Assembly (NCBI GenBank): GCA_963738615.1
Contig: CAVTXI010000019.1
Coordinates: forward strand, 372,001 to 436,000
Length of the DNA stretch: 64,000 nt
Direction: 5' to 3'
Source: CAVTWY01 sp963738615
Lineage (GTDB): Bacteria; Pseudomonadota; Gammaproteobacteria; Burkholderiales; Burkholderiaceae_C
Shown here: piece after piece, positions 32,601-40,947 of the stretch
Layout of the letters: every line of letters starts with the position of its first letter
Position numbering within the stretch: position 1 is the stretch's first letter
Position numbers and translations under genes: made by a program
Notes under the pieces: model-generated
The model's database searches: none
What the model was told of the DNA's origin: nothing
What the model saw: the letters and a program-made list of their open reading frames with translations, nothing else

Positions 32601-33216
32601 ATGGTCTCGATCAAGCGTGTGATGGCGTGGGCTGCTGCTGTGTTGACGGCGGTGTCGATGACGGGCTGCGGCTACAACGACTTCCAGGGCCTGGACGAAC
32701 AGGTCAAGGCGAAGTGGGCCGAGGTGGTGAATCAATATCAGCGGCGTTCCGACCTGATCCCCAACGTGGTCGCGACGGTGAAGGGCGAGGCCAACTTCGA
32801 GCAAGAGACGCTGACCAAGGTGATCGAGGCGCGCGCGAAAGCGACGTCGATTCAGGCCACGCCCGAATTGGTCAACGACCCCGCGGCCTTCAAGAAATTC
32901 CAGGCCGCGCAGGGCGAGTTGTCGGGTGCGTTGTCGCGCCTGCTGGTGGTGGCCGAGCAGTACCCGAACCTGAAAGCCAACCAGGGGTTCCAGGACCTGC
33001 GCGTGCAACTCGAGGGCACCGAGAACCGCATCACCGTGGCGCGCAACGGCTTCATCAAGTCGGTGCAGGACTACAACACGCTGACGCGCAACTTCCCGAC
33101 CAACCTGACGGCCATGGTCTTCGGCTACAAGGTCAAAGCCGAGCTTCGAAGTCGCGAACGAGGCCGCGATCAGCGCGCCGCCGAAGGTCGACTTCGAGAA
33201 GGCGCCGGCGAAGTAG
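32601..33216 (+). CDS. lemA: LemA family protein (one-base insertion near 33141)
   Basis: AAGGAGG precedes the ATG. A signal-anchor with a lipobox-like MTGCGYNDFQ is followed by the LemA helical bundle: QGLDEQVKAKWAEVVNQYQR, RSDLIPNVVATVKG, and ARNGFIKSVQDYNTLTRNFP. The frame as given runs on to 33257 with an Arg-rich end. Deleting one base near 33141 restores FEVANEAAISAPPKVDFEKA and a stop at 33214-33216, the normal LemA C-terminus. LemA is a membrane-anchored protein commonly paired with TPM-domain proteins, as here. Molecular role is not established. Confidence 0.9.
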
Positions 33217-33253
33217 GTTCGGCATCTTCTTGTACACGCACACCGTTGTCGCG

Positions 33254-34249
33254 ATGAGTCGTGCCATGACTCTCGCGATGACGCCACGGTTCTTCCTGCG
33301 CCTCTGGCTGCTCGCAGCGCTGCTGCTGGCCGCGCCGTGGCTGCGCGCGCAAGACGTGCAGCCGGTGCCCGCGCTGACCGCGCGCGTCATCGACCGCACC
33401 GGCACGCTCGGCGCGCAAGAGCGCACCGCACTCGACGCCAAGCTGGCCGCGTTCGAAGCCGAACGCGGCACGCAGATGGTGGTGCTGATGGTGCCCACCA
33501 CGCAGCCTGAAGACGTGTTCTCGTACGCGCAGCGTGTGTCCGCGGCGTGGAAGATCGGCCGCCGCGAGGTCGGCGACGGCATCGTGATCGTGGTCGCGAA
33601 GAACGACCGGCGCGTCAGCATCCAGGTGGCGAAGTCGCTCGAAGGTCCGGTGCCCGACGTGGTGGCAGGCCGCATCATCAGCGACGTGCTGCGGCCGGCG
33701 TTTCGCGCCAACAACTACGGCGCAGGGCTGTCGGCGGCCATCGACCAACTTCAAGCACGGGTGAAGAACGAGAACCTGCCGCTGCCGAAGATGGAGGAAG
33801 ACGGCTGGGACATCCGCATCGGCGGCGCAGACGGGGGCGGTATCGCGGAAGGCTTCGGCGGCCTGCTGCCGTTGGCGATCTTCTTCTTCATCGCCGTGCC
33901 GATCCTCGGGTCGGTGCTGACGGCGATGATGGGCCGCAAGCTCGGCGCGTTGGCCACCGGCGTGGTGTCGGGCGGCGTGGGCTGGGGCGTGACCGCGAGC
34001 ATGGCCGCGGCTGTGGGCGTGGGCTTCTTCGCGTTGCTGCTGGTGGGGCTGTTCGGCATCGGGGCGACGGGCAGCAGCGTGTCGCGCGGCACCCGTCGCC
34101 GCGCGCCGCCGATCATCTTCGGGCCAGGTGGCGGCGGCAACTGGGGTGGCGGTGGTTGGGGCGGTGGTGGCGGCGGCGGCGGTGGTGGTGGCTTCTCGTC
34201 GGGCGGCGGCGGCGACTTCGGCGGCGGCGGCGCGTCGGGCGATTGGTAA
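33254..34249 (+). CDS. TPM-domain protein (YgcG family) with Gly-rich tail
   Basis: A 331-residue protein. A signal peptide (FFLRLWLLAALLLAAPWLRA) is followed by a TPM domain: RVIDRTGTLGAQERTALDAK, GTQMVVLMVPTTQPEDVFSY, WKIGRREVGDGIVIVVAKND and RRVSIQVAKSLEG. Two membrane helices and a long Gly-rich C-terminus with GGGGFSSGGGGDFGGGGASG end it. This is the standard layout of YgcG-like proteins encoded after lemA; the TPM domain faces the periplasm. Several in-frame ATGs lie near the start, and I chose 33254. It precedes a second TPM gene by 20 bases, so lemA-TPM-TPM is one operon. Role in membrane or photosystem-like repair is known only for plant relatives. Confidence 0.88.
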   Translation: MSRAMTLAMTPRFFLRLWLLAALLLAAPWLRAQDVQPVPALTARVIDRTGTLGAQERTALDAKLAAFEAERGTQMVVLMVPTTQPEDVFSYAQRVSAAWKIGRREVGDGIVIVVAKNDRRVSIQVAKSLEGPVPDVVAGRIISDVLRPAFRANNYGAGLSAAIDQLQARVKNENLPLPKMEEDGWDIRIGGADGGGIAEGFGGLLPLAIFFFIAVPILGSVLTAMMGRKLGALATGVVSGGVGWGVTASMAAAVGVGFFALLLVGLFGIGATGSSVSRGTRRRAPPIIFGPGGGGNWGGGGWGGGGGGGGGGGFSSGGGGDFGGGGASGDW

Positions 34250-34264
34250 CTGGGCGATTGGTAA
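34238..34264. repeat. Short direct duplication at a gene end
   Basis: GGGCGATTGGTAA occurs twice in tandem across the stop codon of the TPM gene, a small recent duplication. Confidence 0.6.
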
Positions 34265-34269
34265 GCACC

Positions 34270-34776
34270 ATGGCCAACCTCGCACGCATCTTCAAGCATC
34301 GGCTCTGGGACGAGACCGACACGCGCCGCGCGCTCGACGAGCCGACGATCGAGCGCCTGACGCAGCGCGTGATGTCCAGCGAGCGCAAGCACAGCGGCGA
34401 GATCCGCGTGTGCGTCGAAGCGAGCTTGCCGCTGTCGTACCTGTGGCAGGACCTGACCGCGCGTGACCGCGCCATCACCATGTTCGGCAAGCTGCGCGTG
34501 TGGGACACCGCGGCCAACAACGGCGTGCTGGTCTATCTGCTGCTGGCAGAGCATGCGATCGAGATCGTGGCCGACCGCGGCGTCTGCCGCGTGGTTGCCG
34601 AATCGGAATGGAAGCGCATCGTCGACGCGATGCGCGACCACTTCCGCGCGGGTCGCTACGAAGCTGGATTGCAAGGCGCGATCGACGCGGTCGACGTATT
34701 GCTGACACAGCACTTCGCGCTGTCGGGCGAAGCGCCCAACCCCAACGAGTTGCCCGACCGGCCCTGGCTGCGCTGA
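34270..34776 (+). CDS. Second TPM-domain protein, cytoplasmic form
   Basis: A 168-residue protein with no signal peptide. The TPM-like core reads RLTQRVMSSERKHSGEIRVC, VEASLPLSYLWQDLTARDRA, LRVWDTAANNGVLVYLLLAE and HAIEIVADRGVCRVV. It is the usual third member of lemA-TPM-TPM operons (often listed as a TPM-domain or YgcG-related protein). The start at 34270 lies 20 bases after the preceding gene. The C-terminal NPNELPDRPWLR motif is conserved in the family. It probably acts with LemA and the membrane TPM protein at the inner face of the membrane; mechanism unknown. Confidence 0.85.
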   Translation: MANLARIFKHRLWDETDTRRALDEPTIERLTQRVMSSERKHSGEIRVCVEASLPLSYLWQDLTARDRAITMFGKLRVWDTAANNGVLVYLLLAEHAIEIVADRGVCRVVAESEWKRIVDAMRDHFRAGRYEAGLQGAIDAVDVLLTQHFALSGEAPNPNELPDRPWLR

Positions 34777-34805
34777 ACCGTTCGCCCAGCGTCGGTCCGA
34801 AGGGC

Positions 34806-36092
34806 CTACATCTCGAACACCATGTACTGGAACACGCGCTCGTGCGGCGTGATGCCAGGAACCGGCGCCGCGGGTTCGATCTGGAACGCCGTGTAACCAA
34901 CGCGACCTGCGCCCACGGTCATCACCACGGCAAGCGGATGCGTCTGGAAGACCGTGCCGTCGCTGAGGTTGACGTAACCGGTCATCAGGTTGCGCACAAA
35001 CGGGGCCCTCAACGAATGAGCGCCCAGCAGCCGGGCATACGAGTCCGGCAGCACCTGGCTGCTCACGCCGTCGACGACGAACGATCCGCTGGCAGGCACG
35101 TCGAAGCACGACCCGGTGCTGGCAGCGCCGAGGTAGCGGGTGCACTCGAGCGTCGAAAGCCATGTCATCAGGGCGGCATCGGTCTGGCCCAGCACCGGCT
35201 CGAAGTAGGACTCGGACCGCACATTCAGCGGTCGCTCGGGAACGTTCACGGGCGCATCCACGCCAGCCCAGTCGAGGTACTCGGGCCACAGGTCCTCGAT
35301 CAAATAGAAGCCCGAGCCACCGGTGATCAGACGCCCACCCTGTTGGACATAGTCGCGCAGCGTGTTCATCCGGTTCGGGTCGGCACGAAGGCTCTCGTAC
35401 CCCCCGCCGTTGAACACAACCACCGCGTGGTCATACAGGTCGGCCTTGCCGCTGCCGTCGCTGTCGATGAAGAGCCGGTCCCAAGCCGGGTATTGGCGAA
35501 ATGCCTGCACCGAATCCTGGCCGTACTCGGAGTCGAACACCTTGAACGTCTCGGTACCGTAGACCAGTTGCCTCACGGGGTTGAGCGTCCCCATGCCCAG
35601 CCGCGCCAGCACCTGATGCATGGTGTCGTTGCCAAGCACGACTGCGATGCGCGCGCCCGCGCTGGCCGCGTCGAGACTGACCGCACCAAGCGCCAAGGTC
35701 GCTTGGCCGGCCGGCACCGCGGCCCGATGCACGAAGCCGTTTTTGGCCAGCACCAGATTCGCGCCAGCGGGTACCTGCACCGTCAACGAGAAGCTGCCGT
35801 CGCTGCCCGTGCACGTGGCTGGCCAAGTGCTGTCGGGCGGTGTGCCGCATGCCGCCGCGGCGGGTGCCAGGCCGTCTCGCGTCTTGCCGCCTTCGACGTA
35901 GACCAGCGCCGACCCCAAGGGCGTTGCGCCATCGGTCGCGACGAAATTGCCGCTGACCACCGTGGTGGGACCGGCTTGCTCCGCAAGCACGTCGGATCCA
36001 CCAGCGCCGTCACCACCACCACCGCCACAACCGGCGGCCAGCACAAGACATACCGAAGCGAAACACGTAAGCGAGAAACGAACCGACACCAT
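34806..36092 (-). CDS. Lipoprotein with carboxypeptidase-regulatory-like and amidotransferase-like parts
   Basis: AAGGAGG precedes the ATG at 36092. A lipobox LAAGC is followed by a Gly/Asp linker. Residues 50-140 look like a beta-sandwich of the carboxypeptidase-regulatory type (VSGNFVATDGATPLGSALVY, GSDGSFSLTVQVPAGANLVL). The rest is alternating beta/alpha with YDHAVVVFNGGG, RDYVQQGGRLITGGSGFYLI and a C-terminal VVMTVGAGRVGYTAFQIEP, like a ThuA/amidotransferase-fold domain of secreted proteins. Total length is about 428 residues. No catalytic residues are certain. It is outer-membrane or periplasm anchored, and may sense or bind carbohydrate. It converges with the TPM operon and is divergent from ppk2. 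Confidence 0.6.
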   Translation of the reverse strand: MVSVRFSLTCFASVCLVLAAGCGGGGGDGAGGSDVLAEQAGPTTVVSGNFVATDGATPLGSALVYVEGGKTRDGLAPAAAACGTPPDSTWPATCTGSDGSFSLTVQVPAGANLVLAKNGFVHRAAVPAGQATLALGAVSLDAASAGARIAVVLGNDTMHQVLARLGMGTLNPVRQLVYGTETFKVFDSEYGQDSVQAFRQYPAWDRLFIDSDGSGKADLYDHAVVVFNGGGYESLRADPNRMNTLRDYVQQGGRLITGGSGFYLIEDLWPEYLDWAGVDAPVNVPERPLNVRSESYFEPVLGQTDAALMTWLSTLECTRYLGAASTGSCFDVPASGSFVVDGVSSQVLPDSYARLLGAHSLRAPFVRNLMTGYVNLSDGTVFQTHPLAVVMTVGAGRVGYTAFQIEPAAPVPGITPHERVFQYMVFEM

Positions 36093-36289
36093 CCCAACCT
36101 CCTTCACTTCCGTCCTTCAGAACCCGTCCGCCCGAGGGATTGACGAGAGCGCAGGACTATAGCCAGCGTCAGCACGCCCGTGGGCAGTGATACATGTCCG
36201 GACCATCCCGGATAGGTTCAATCGAGAGGCTGCGCCGCAACAGGCCGCTGCCATCATGGTGGCCGGTACGCAACATCGAGGATTGAGTG

Positions 36290-37102
36290 ATGGCCAAGAC
36301 GAAACACGATTCGGGCACACCGGAAGACGACGGACTGTCGAAGAAAAACTACCTCGAGCGGCTCGCACCGATGCAGCTCGAACTGGTGGCGATGGCGCGC
36401 TGGTTGCAGCACACGCGCAAGCGCTTGGTGGTGGTGATCGAGGGCCGCGACACCGCCGGCAAGGGCGGCGTGATCAATGCCATCGCCGACACGCTCAACC
36501 CGCGTCAGTGCCACGTCGTGGCGCTGCCCAAACCTGGTGAGCGTGAAGCCACGCAGTGGTACTTCCAGCGATACGTCGCACACCTGCCCGCAGCCGGCGA
36601 GATCACGATCTTCGACCGCAGTTGGTACAACCGCGCGGGCGTGGAGGCCGTGATGGGCTTCTGCACGCCCGAACAGACGAAGGCGTTCTTGAAGCAGGCG
36701 CCGGTCTTCGAGCGCATGCTGGTCGATGACGGCGTGCTGCTCTTCAAATACTGGCTCACGGTCGATCAGGCGCGGCAGGAAGAGCGTTTCGCCGAACGCA
36801 TGGACGACCCGCTGAAGCGCTGGAAGCTCTCGCCGATCGACCTGAAGTCACGCGAGAAGTACGAGGCCTACGGCAAAGCGCGCGACCGCATGCTCGAGGC
36901 CACGCACACCAAACAAGCGCCGTGGACGTTGGTCGACTTCAACGACCAGCGGCGCGGGCGGCTGACGCTGGTGCGTCATCTTCTGGACGCGCTGCCCGAC
37001 ACGCGCGTGCCCGACGAAGCGGTCGAATTCGCGCCGCTGCAGAACGCGCCGCTCGAGGAGAAGTTCCGCGGGCCGTTGAAGCCGATCAAGCCCCGGGGCT
37101 GA
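36290..37102 (+). CDS. ppk2: Polyphosphate kinase 2 family protein
   Basis: A 270-residue single-domain PPK2 that transfers phosphate between polyphosphate and nucleotides. Walker A EGRDTAGKGG is at 51-60 and the Walker B-like DRSWYNRAGVE starts at Asp109. The lid segment RWKLSPIDLKSREKYEAYGK follows. Single-domain members of this length are usually class I or III; the nucleotide preference cannot be read reliably. A GTG three bases upstream is an alternative start. It fits a stress-adapted organism that also stores PHA. The gene overlaps the sensor kinase gene tail to tail by 17 bases. Confidence 0.92.
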   Translation: MAKTKHDSGTPEDDGLSKKNYLERLAPMQLELVAMARWLQHTRKRLVVVIEGRDTAGKGGVINAIADTLNPRQCHVVALPKPGEREATQWYFQRYVAHLPAAGEITIFDRSWYNRAGVEAVMGFCTPEQTKAFLKQAPVFERMLVDDGVLLFKYWLTVDQARQEERFAERMDDPLKRWKLSPIDLKSREKYEAYGKARDRMLEATHTKQAPWTLVDFNDQRRGRLTLVRHLLDALPDTRVPDEAVEFAPLQNAPLEEKFRGPLKPIKPRG

Positions 37103-38579
37103 GCACGAAGCCGACGCTGGTGCTGCCCGAGGTGCCGTCTGCGCCTGCGCGCGATTGCGCGAACGGCTCGCCGCCGTGCATGCGCGCGATCGCCGCGACG
37201 ATCGCGAGGCCCAGGCCGAAGTGCTGCTCGTCGCCCTCTTCGCAGCAGCGCGACGCGTCGGCCTTGAAGAAACGCGTGAACAGGCGCGGCAGGTCGTCCT
37301 GCGAAACCGGCGGGCCTTCGTTGTGCACCGTGATCCACGCGCGCGCATCGGCGTCGGGCGAGACCTGCACGCGCACGACCGAACCGCGGTTCGCGAAGCG
37401 GCAGGCGTTGCCGATCAGGTTCGACAACGCCCTGCGCACCAGCGCGGCATCAACCGCCATGTCGACGTCGCCTTCGATCACCACGCGCGAGCCCGCTTCG
37501 TCGAGCGCCGCTTCGTGGAAGTCGGCGACCTCGCGCGCGAGCGACGCCAGCGACACCGGATCGCCACGCCGCGCGGTCGCGCCACGGTCGGCTTGCGACA
37601 GGAACAGCATGTCGTTGATCAGCGCCGACATGCGCTGCAATTCCTCGAGGCTGCACGCAAGTGTGTCGCGAAGCTCTTCGGCCGGACGTTCACGCGACAG
37701 CGCCAGTTCGGTCTGCATCATCAGCGTGGCCAGCGGCGTGCGCAACTCGTGCGCGACGTCGGCGTTGAAGGCCTCGAGCTGCGCGTACGCCTGGTCCATG
37801 CGCTGCATCAGCGCGTTGAACTGATCGATCCACGGTCGCAACTCTTCGGCCGGGTCGTCGAGCTCGAGGCGCTGGTGCAGACGGTCGGCCGAGATCGCGC
37901 GCGTCTGCGCCGCGAGGTCATTCAACGGGCGCAGCAGCGCACGCGTACGCCAGCGCGCGCCCAGCGCCACCAGCGCGCCCGCCGCCAAGGTCGTCAACGC
38001 GAAGATCAACGCCCAGCGCCTGCCAAAGGCATCTTCGCGCGCGTAGTCGGCGGTGTAGCGGGCGCGAAGGATGTTGCCAGGCACGCCCGACACCGGGATC
38101 GTGAAGTCGAGGCTGTGCACATGCTCGGACATCGCGCGCTTGCCGTCCGACGTGTCGGCCCAGCACGTCGTGCCGTCCGCGTACCACAGCTCGAGCCGAC
38201 TGTTCGCGCGCATCGCCGCGTCGGCCTGCACGCGCGCGCGCACCGCGGCTTCGCCGCCGCTGCGGGCTTCGAGCTCGATGATGTCGGCGATGACCATGCT
38301 GCGGTAATGCAGGTCGGCGCGGGTCTTCTCGATGATCGTCGCCTGGACGCTGAACCACGCGAACGTGAACAGCGACGCGAGGATCACCATCGTCAGCAGG
38401 GCGAGGTTGCGCGACAGGCGCTGGCTGATCGAGTGGCTGCACGCTGGCGTAGCGCAAACCGACGAAAAGGCTTCGGCCCCGGACAACGGGACCGGCGACG
38501 GGGTCGTCGGCGTGGTCGTGGTCGCGGAGGTCGTGGCCGCGGTGGTCGTGGCCGCGGTGGTAGCGAAGAGCGTGCTCAC
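37086..38579 (-). CDS. CusS/CopS-type sensor histidine kinase
   Basis: A 497-residue membrane kinase. An unusual Thr/Ala/Pro N-terminal tail (about 1-30) is coded by a GTGGTCGTGGCCGCG-type repeat. Two membrane helices (about 57-78 and 188-207) flank a periplasmic sensor domain. A HAMP domain follows, then the H-box FNADVAHELRTPLATL with His277, the N-box LSNLIGNACRFANRG, and the G-box FGLGLAIVAAIA. It belongs to the heavy-metal sensor kinase group. It is downstream of the regulator gene with an ATGA overlap, a standard two-component operon. No metal efflux genes are adjacent; the DUF4148 gene is the nearest candidate target. Metal identity (copper or silver) is inferred from the CusR-like box. 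Confidence 0.9.
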   Translation of the reverse strand: MSTLFATTAATTTAATTSATTTTPTTPSPVPLSGAEAFSSVCATPACSHSISQRLSRNLALLTMVILASLFTFAWFSVQATIIEKTRADLHYRSMVIADIIELEARSGGEAAVRARVQADAAMRANSRLELWYADGTTCWADTSDGKRAMSEHVHSLDFTIPVSGVPGNILRARYTADYAREDAFGRRWALIFALTTLAAGALVALGARWRTRALLRPLNDLAAQTRAISADRLHQRLELDDPAEELRPWIDQFNALMQRMDQAYAQLEAFNADVAHELRTPLATLMMQTELALSRERPAEELRDTLACSLEELQRMSALINDMLFLSQADRGATARRGDPVSLASLAREVADFHEAALDEAGSRVVIEGDVDMAVDAALVRRALSNLIGNACRFANRGSVVRVQVSPDADARAWITVHNEGPPVSQDDLPRLFTRFFKADASRCCEEGDEQHFGLGLAIVAAIARMHGGEPFAQSRAGADGTSGSTSVGFVLSPGA

Positions 38580-39259
38580 GACCGTTCCTCCAACACGTAG
38601 CCCATGCCGCGCACGTTGTGCAGCAGTTTCTGATCGAAAGGATCATCGAGCTTGACGCGCAGGCGCCGCACCGCGACTTCGACGACGTTGGTCTCGGAGT
38701 CGAAGTTCATGTTCCACACCTGATCAGCCAGCGTGGTGCGCGACAGGATCTGGCCGCGTCGGCGCAGCAGCAGCGACAGCAGCGCGAACTCTTTCGGCGT
38801 GAGATCCAGGCGTTGCTCGCCACGCGTGACGCGGCGGCTGACGAGGTCGACTTCGAGGTCGGCGATCTTCAGCACGGTCGGCGCGGTCACGGTCGCGCCC
38901 GTGCCGCCACGGCGCAGCAGCGCGGCCACGCGTGCCAGCAGTTCGGAGAACGCGAACGGCTTGACGAGGTAGTCGTCGGCGCCTTCCTGAAGGCCGCGCA
39001 CGCGGTCCTCGACCTTGTCGCGCGCGGTCAGCATCAACACCGGCGTGGTGCCGCGCGCGCGGATCGCCTTCAACACGCCGAAGCCGTCGACGCCGGGCAG
39101 CATGATGTCCAGCAGCACGAGCTGGTAGTCGCCTTCGGTGGCGTAGTGGCGGCCGTCGATGCCCGTGCGGGCCACGTCGACGACGTAGCCGTTCTCCGTC
39201 AGCCCCTTCTCGAGGTAGGCGGCGAGCTTGGGTTCGTCTTCGACAACGAGCAGTCTCAT
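38576..39259 (-). CDS. CusR/CopR-type OmpR-family response regulator
   Basis: A 227-residue regulator from the ATG at 39259 (frame open to 39295). The receiver domain begins MRLLVVEDEPKLAAYLEKGL, with the phospho-Asp in LVLLDIMLPGVDG (residue 51) and the conserved Lys in VKPFAF. The winged-helix domain has RRVTRGEQRLDLTPKEFALL and DSETNVVEVAVRRLRVKLDD with GMGYVLEER at the end. It overlaps the kinase start by four bases. The ATGAC-N6-GTCAT dyad 52 bases upstream of its start matches the E. coli CusR box, so autoregulation is likely. Confidence 0.93.
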   Translation of the reverse strand: MRLLVVEDEPKLAAYLEKGLTENGYVVDVARTGIDGRHYATEGDYQLVLLDIMLPGVDGFGVLKAIRARGTTPVLMLTARDKVEDRVRGLQEGADDYLVKPFAFSELLARVAALLRRGGTGATVTAPTVLKIADLEVDLVSRRVTRGEQRLDLTPKEFALLSLLLRRRGQILSRTTLADQVWNMNFDSETNVVEVAVRRLRVKLDDPFDQKLLHNVRGMGYVLEERS

Positions 39260-39310
39260 GGTGGCGTCCGTGCGGTGCATCCATCTTCGCAGCATCGGCG
39301 TATTGGCTGC

Positions 39311-39326
39311 ATGACAAATTCGTCAT
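39311..39326. promoter_or_regulatory. CusR/CopR-like box
   Basis: ATGACAAATTCGTCAT matches the E. coli CusR core ATGACAA-NN-TTGTCAT with one mismatch. It lies in the divergent gap between the regulator (start 39259) and the DUF4148 gene (start 39455) and could serve both promoters. Confidence 0.65.
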
Positions 39327-39454
39327 CCGCGTGACCACCGATCGTGATTCGCGGTTTCTACAGTTCTTCCCATGCCGCGACCCGGCATGAGTTGTTCAAC
39401 CACCCGACCCCACCAGGGTCACATGCAGCAAGTAAGCAAGTAAGGACCTTCATC

Positions 39455-39826
39455 ATGAACACCATCAAGACCCTCGCCGCCGTCCTCGTCACCGTTGCCG
39501 CCACCGCGGTCTCTGCTCAGGAAGCGACCCCCGACACCTGGATCACGCAAGCCACCAGCACCGCGTCGCGCCAGGATGTGCACAACGAGGCCCGCGCCGC
39601 GCTGGCCGCCGGCAAGATCGCTGGCGGCGAAGCGTACGGCTACGACTTCTCGACGTCGTTCAAGCCGACGCTGACGCGTGCCCAGGTTGCCGCCGAGGCG
39701 ATCGAAGCGCTGCGCCTGGGCCTGACGCAAGGCGGCGAAGTGCTGCGCATCGCAACGCCTGCCGAGGCCGCCCGCATCCTTCGCGCCGGCCAGTTGGCGG
39801 TGTCGTCCAGCGTGGCTTCGCGTTGA
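39455..39826 (+). CDS. DUF4148 domain-containing secreted protein
   Basis: A 123-residue protein with a Sec signal (MNTIKTLAAVLVTVAATAVSA). The DUF4148 signature LTRAQVAAEAIEALRLG is at about 71-87, followed by ILRAGQLAVSSS. DUF4148 proteins are small periplasmic proteins nearly restricted to Burkholderiales and related groups; roles are unknown, though many are metal or oxidative-stress induced. It is divergent from the CusR-type regulator across the CusR-like box, so copper control is likely. A strong + strand terminator follows. Confidence 0.85.
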   Translation: MNTIKTLAAVLVTVAATAVSAQEATPDTWITQATSTASRQDVHNEARAALAAGKIAGGEAYGYDFSTSFKPTLTRAQVAAEAIEALRLGLTQGGEVLRIATPAEAARILRAGQLAVSSSVASR

Positions 39827-39878
39827 GTCTGCATCGGGGCCGGTGCGTATCACGCACCGGCTCCAGTCACCTCCACCC

Positions 39879-39921
39879 GCCCGGCGTGGCGCGTGCACGA
39901 GCACGCGGCGCCGGGCTTCTT
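39879..39921 (+). terminator. Terminator after the DUF4148 gene
   Basis: GCCCGGCG (39879-39886) pairs with CGCCGGGC (39909-39916), with inner pairing GCGTGC/GCACGC, and is followed by TTCTT. A second hairpin, GCCGGTGCGT/ACGCACCGGC at 39839-39861, precedes it. Confidence 0.65.
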
Positions 39922-40637
39922 CATGTGCGTGCGCGTTTGACGACCACCTTCAGCGCTTCACGTTGGGTGAGGGGTGAAAGGCAAGCGTCGTACTCGCGAC
40001 AGAACGCCTGTACTTCGTCGGGCGCTGCGTACGACCGCTCGCGCAGCGCCCAGCCGATGCCCTTGCGGATGAAGAACTCATCGGCAAACGGTGCGTTGGT
40101 GCCTACCGACGGCAGGATCGTTTCGTAGAACAGCACGGCGTCGAAGTGTGCGCCGCGCAGCTTGCGCTGGCAGAGCATCGCCGCGCGACGCAGCCACATG
40201 TCATCGCCCTTGGCCCAGCGGCGCAGCAGCGGCTTCACCTCATCGGGGAACGCGCGCAGCAATTCGGCGAGCACGTTTCCCGACAGGTCGTCGACGTGGT
40301 CCCACCACGCGCCGGTGACGACCATGTTCTCGACGAGCGGCAGCATCGCGGGCGTGATCAACACACGGTGCGCGCGGCCGCACGTCGGCAGTTCGATCGC
40401 GGCGTAGCGCTCCTCGCGATGGCGCGCGTCGCGCCACAACGCGGTCATCGCGTCGATCAGTTCATCGGTGCTGTTCAGCGGGTGCGCTTTCGCCGCGACG
40501 ACGACGATGCGGTCGAGCGCCGGCCGCGGCACGCCCAGGAACGGCATCGCCGACTTCATGTACGCCTGCATCGCGGGCGCCTTGATCGGGTCGGCCTGCG
40601 CGCGCAATGCGAGGCGGATCGTGTCGACGAGCTTCAC
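39921..40637 (-). CDS. DNA alkylation repair protein, AlkD-like
   Basis: A HEAT-like repeat protein of the AlkD family, which in characterised members is a DNA glycosylase for bulky alkylated bases. The GTG at 40637 gives about 238 residues starting MKLVDTIRLALRAQADPIKA, as in homologues; the frame is open to a TTG at 40655. Key stretches are AYMKSAMPFLGVPRP, ENMVVTGAWWDHVDDLSGNV with the Trp/Asp groove residues, and EFFIRKGIGWALRERSYAAP. The start lies in an 11-base tandem repeat that also reaches the preceding stop, so the start may vary between strains. It follows the MoaD/ThiS-like gene in the same direction. Confidence 0.85.
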   Translation of the reverse strand: MKLVDTIRLALRAQADPIKAPAMQAYMKSAMPFLGVPRPALDRIVVVAAKAHPLNSTDELIDAMTALWRDARHREERYAAIELPTCGRAHRVLITPAMLPLVENMVVTGAWWDHVDDLSGNVLAELLRAFPDEVKPLLRRWAKGDDMWLRRAAMLCQRKLRGAHFDAVLFYETILPSVGTNAPFADEFFIRKGIGWALRERSYAAPDEVQAFCREYDACLSPLTQREALKVVVKRART

Positions 40638-40640
40638 CTG

Positions 40641-40684
40641 CCAATCACCCGCCAATCACCCGCCAATCACCCGCCGATCAACCG
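40641..40684. repeat. 11-base tandem repeat at a gene junction
   Basis: Three perfect copies and one imperfect copy of CCAATCACCCG lie between the AlkD-like start and the MoaD/ThiS-like stop. Confidence 0.85.
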
Positions 40685-40935
40685 CCGCTCAGCGCCTGCA
40701 CCAGGCACAACTCGTCGGCGTCGGTCAACGGCGTGGCAAGGTCGAACACGGCGCGCCCGTTCACGAAGAAACGCATGTGCGCGCGCGTGCGGTCCTGTTC
40801 GTCGATGACGCGAAAGCGGATGCCGGGGTACTGACGATCCAGATCGTTCAGCACGGCGCCCAGCGTGTCGCCGCGCGCCTGCACCCACGCCTCATTCGTG
40901 TACGAGCGCAGCGGCGACGCGATCAGCACCTTCAC
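40678..40935 (-). CDS. MoaD/ThiS family sulfur-carrier-like protein
   Basis: An 85-residue ubiquitin-fold protein that ends in Gly-Gly (VQALSGG), the hallmark of MoaD/ThiS sulfur carriers, which are adenylated and thiocarboxylated at that end. The body has FVNGRAVFDLATPLTDADEL as in MoaD-like proteins. No adenylating partner (MoeB/ThiF) is adjacent. It sits 12 bases after the BNR-repeat gene in the same direction; this pairing with a WD40/BNR-repeat glycosidase-like protein is recurrent in proteobacteria. The sulfur acceptor is unknown. Confidence 0.85.
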   Translation of the reverse strand: MKVLIASPLRSYTNEAWVQARGDTLGAVLNDLDRQYPGIRFRVIDEQDRTRAHMRFFVNGRAVFDLATPLTDADELCLVQALSGG

Positions 40936-40947
40936 GTGTGGCGTCTT

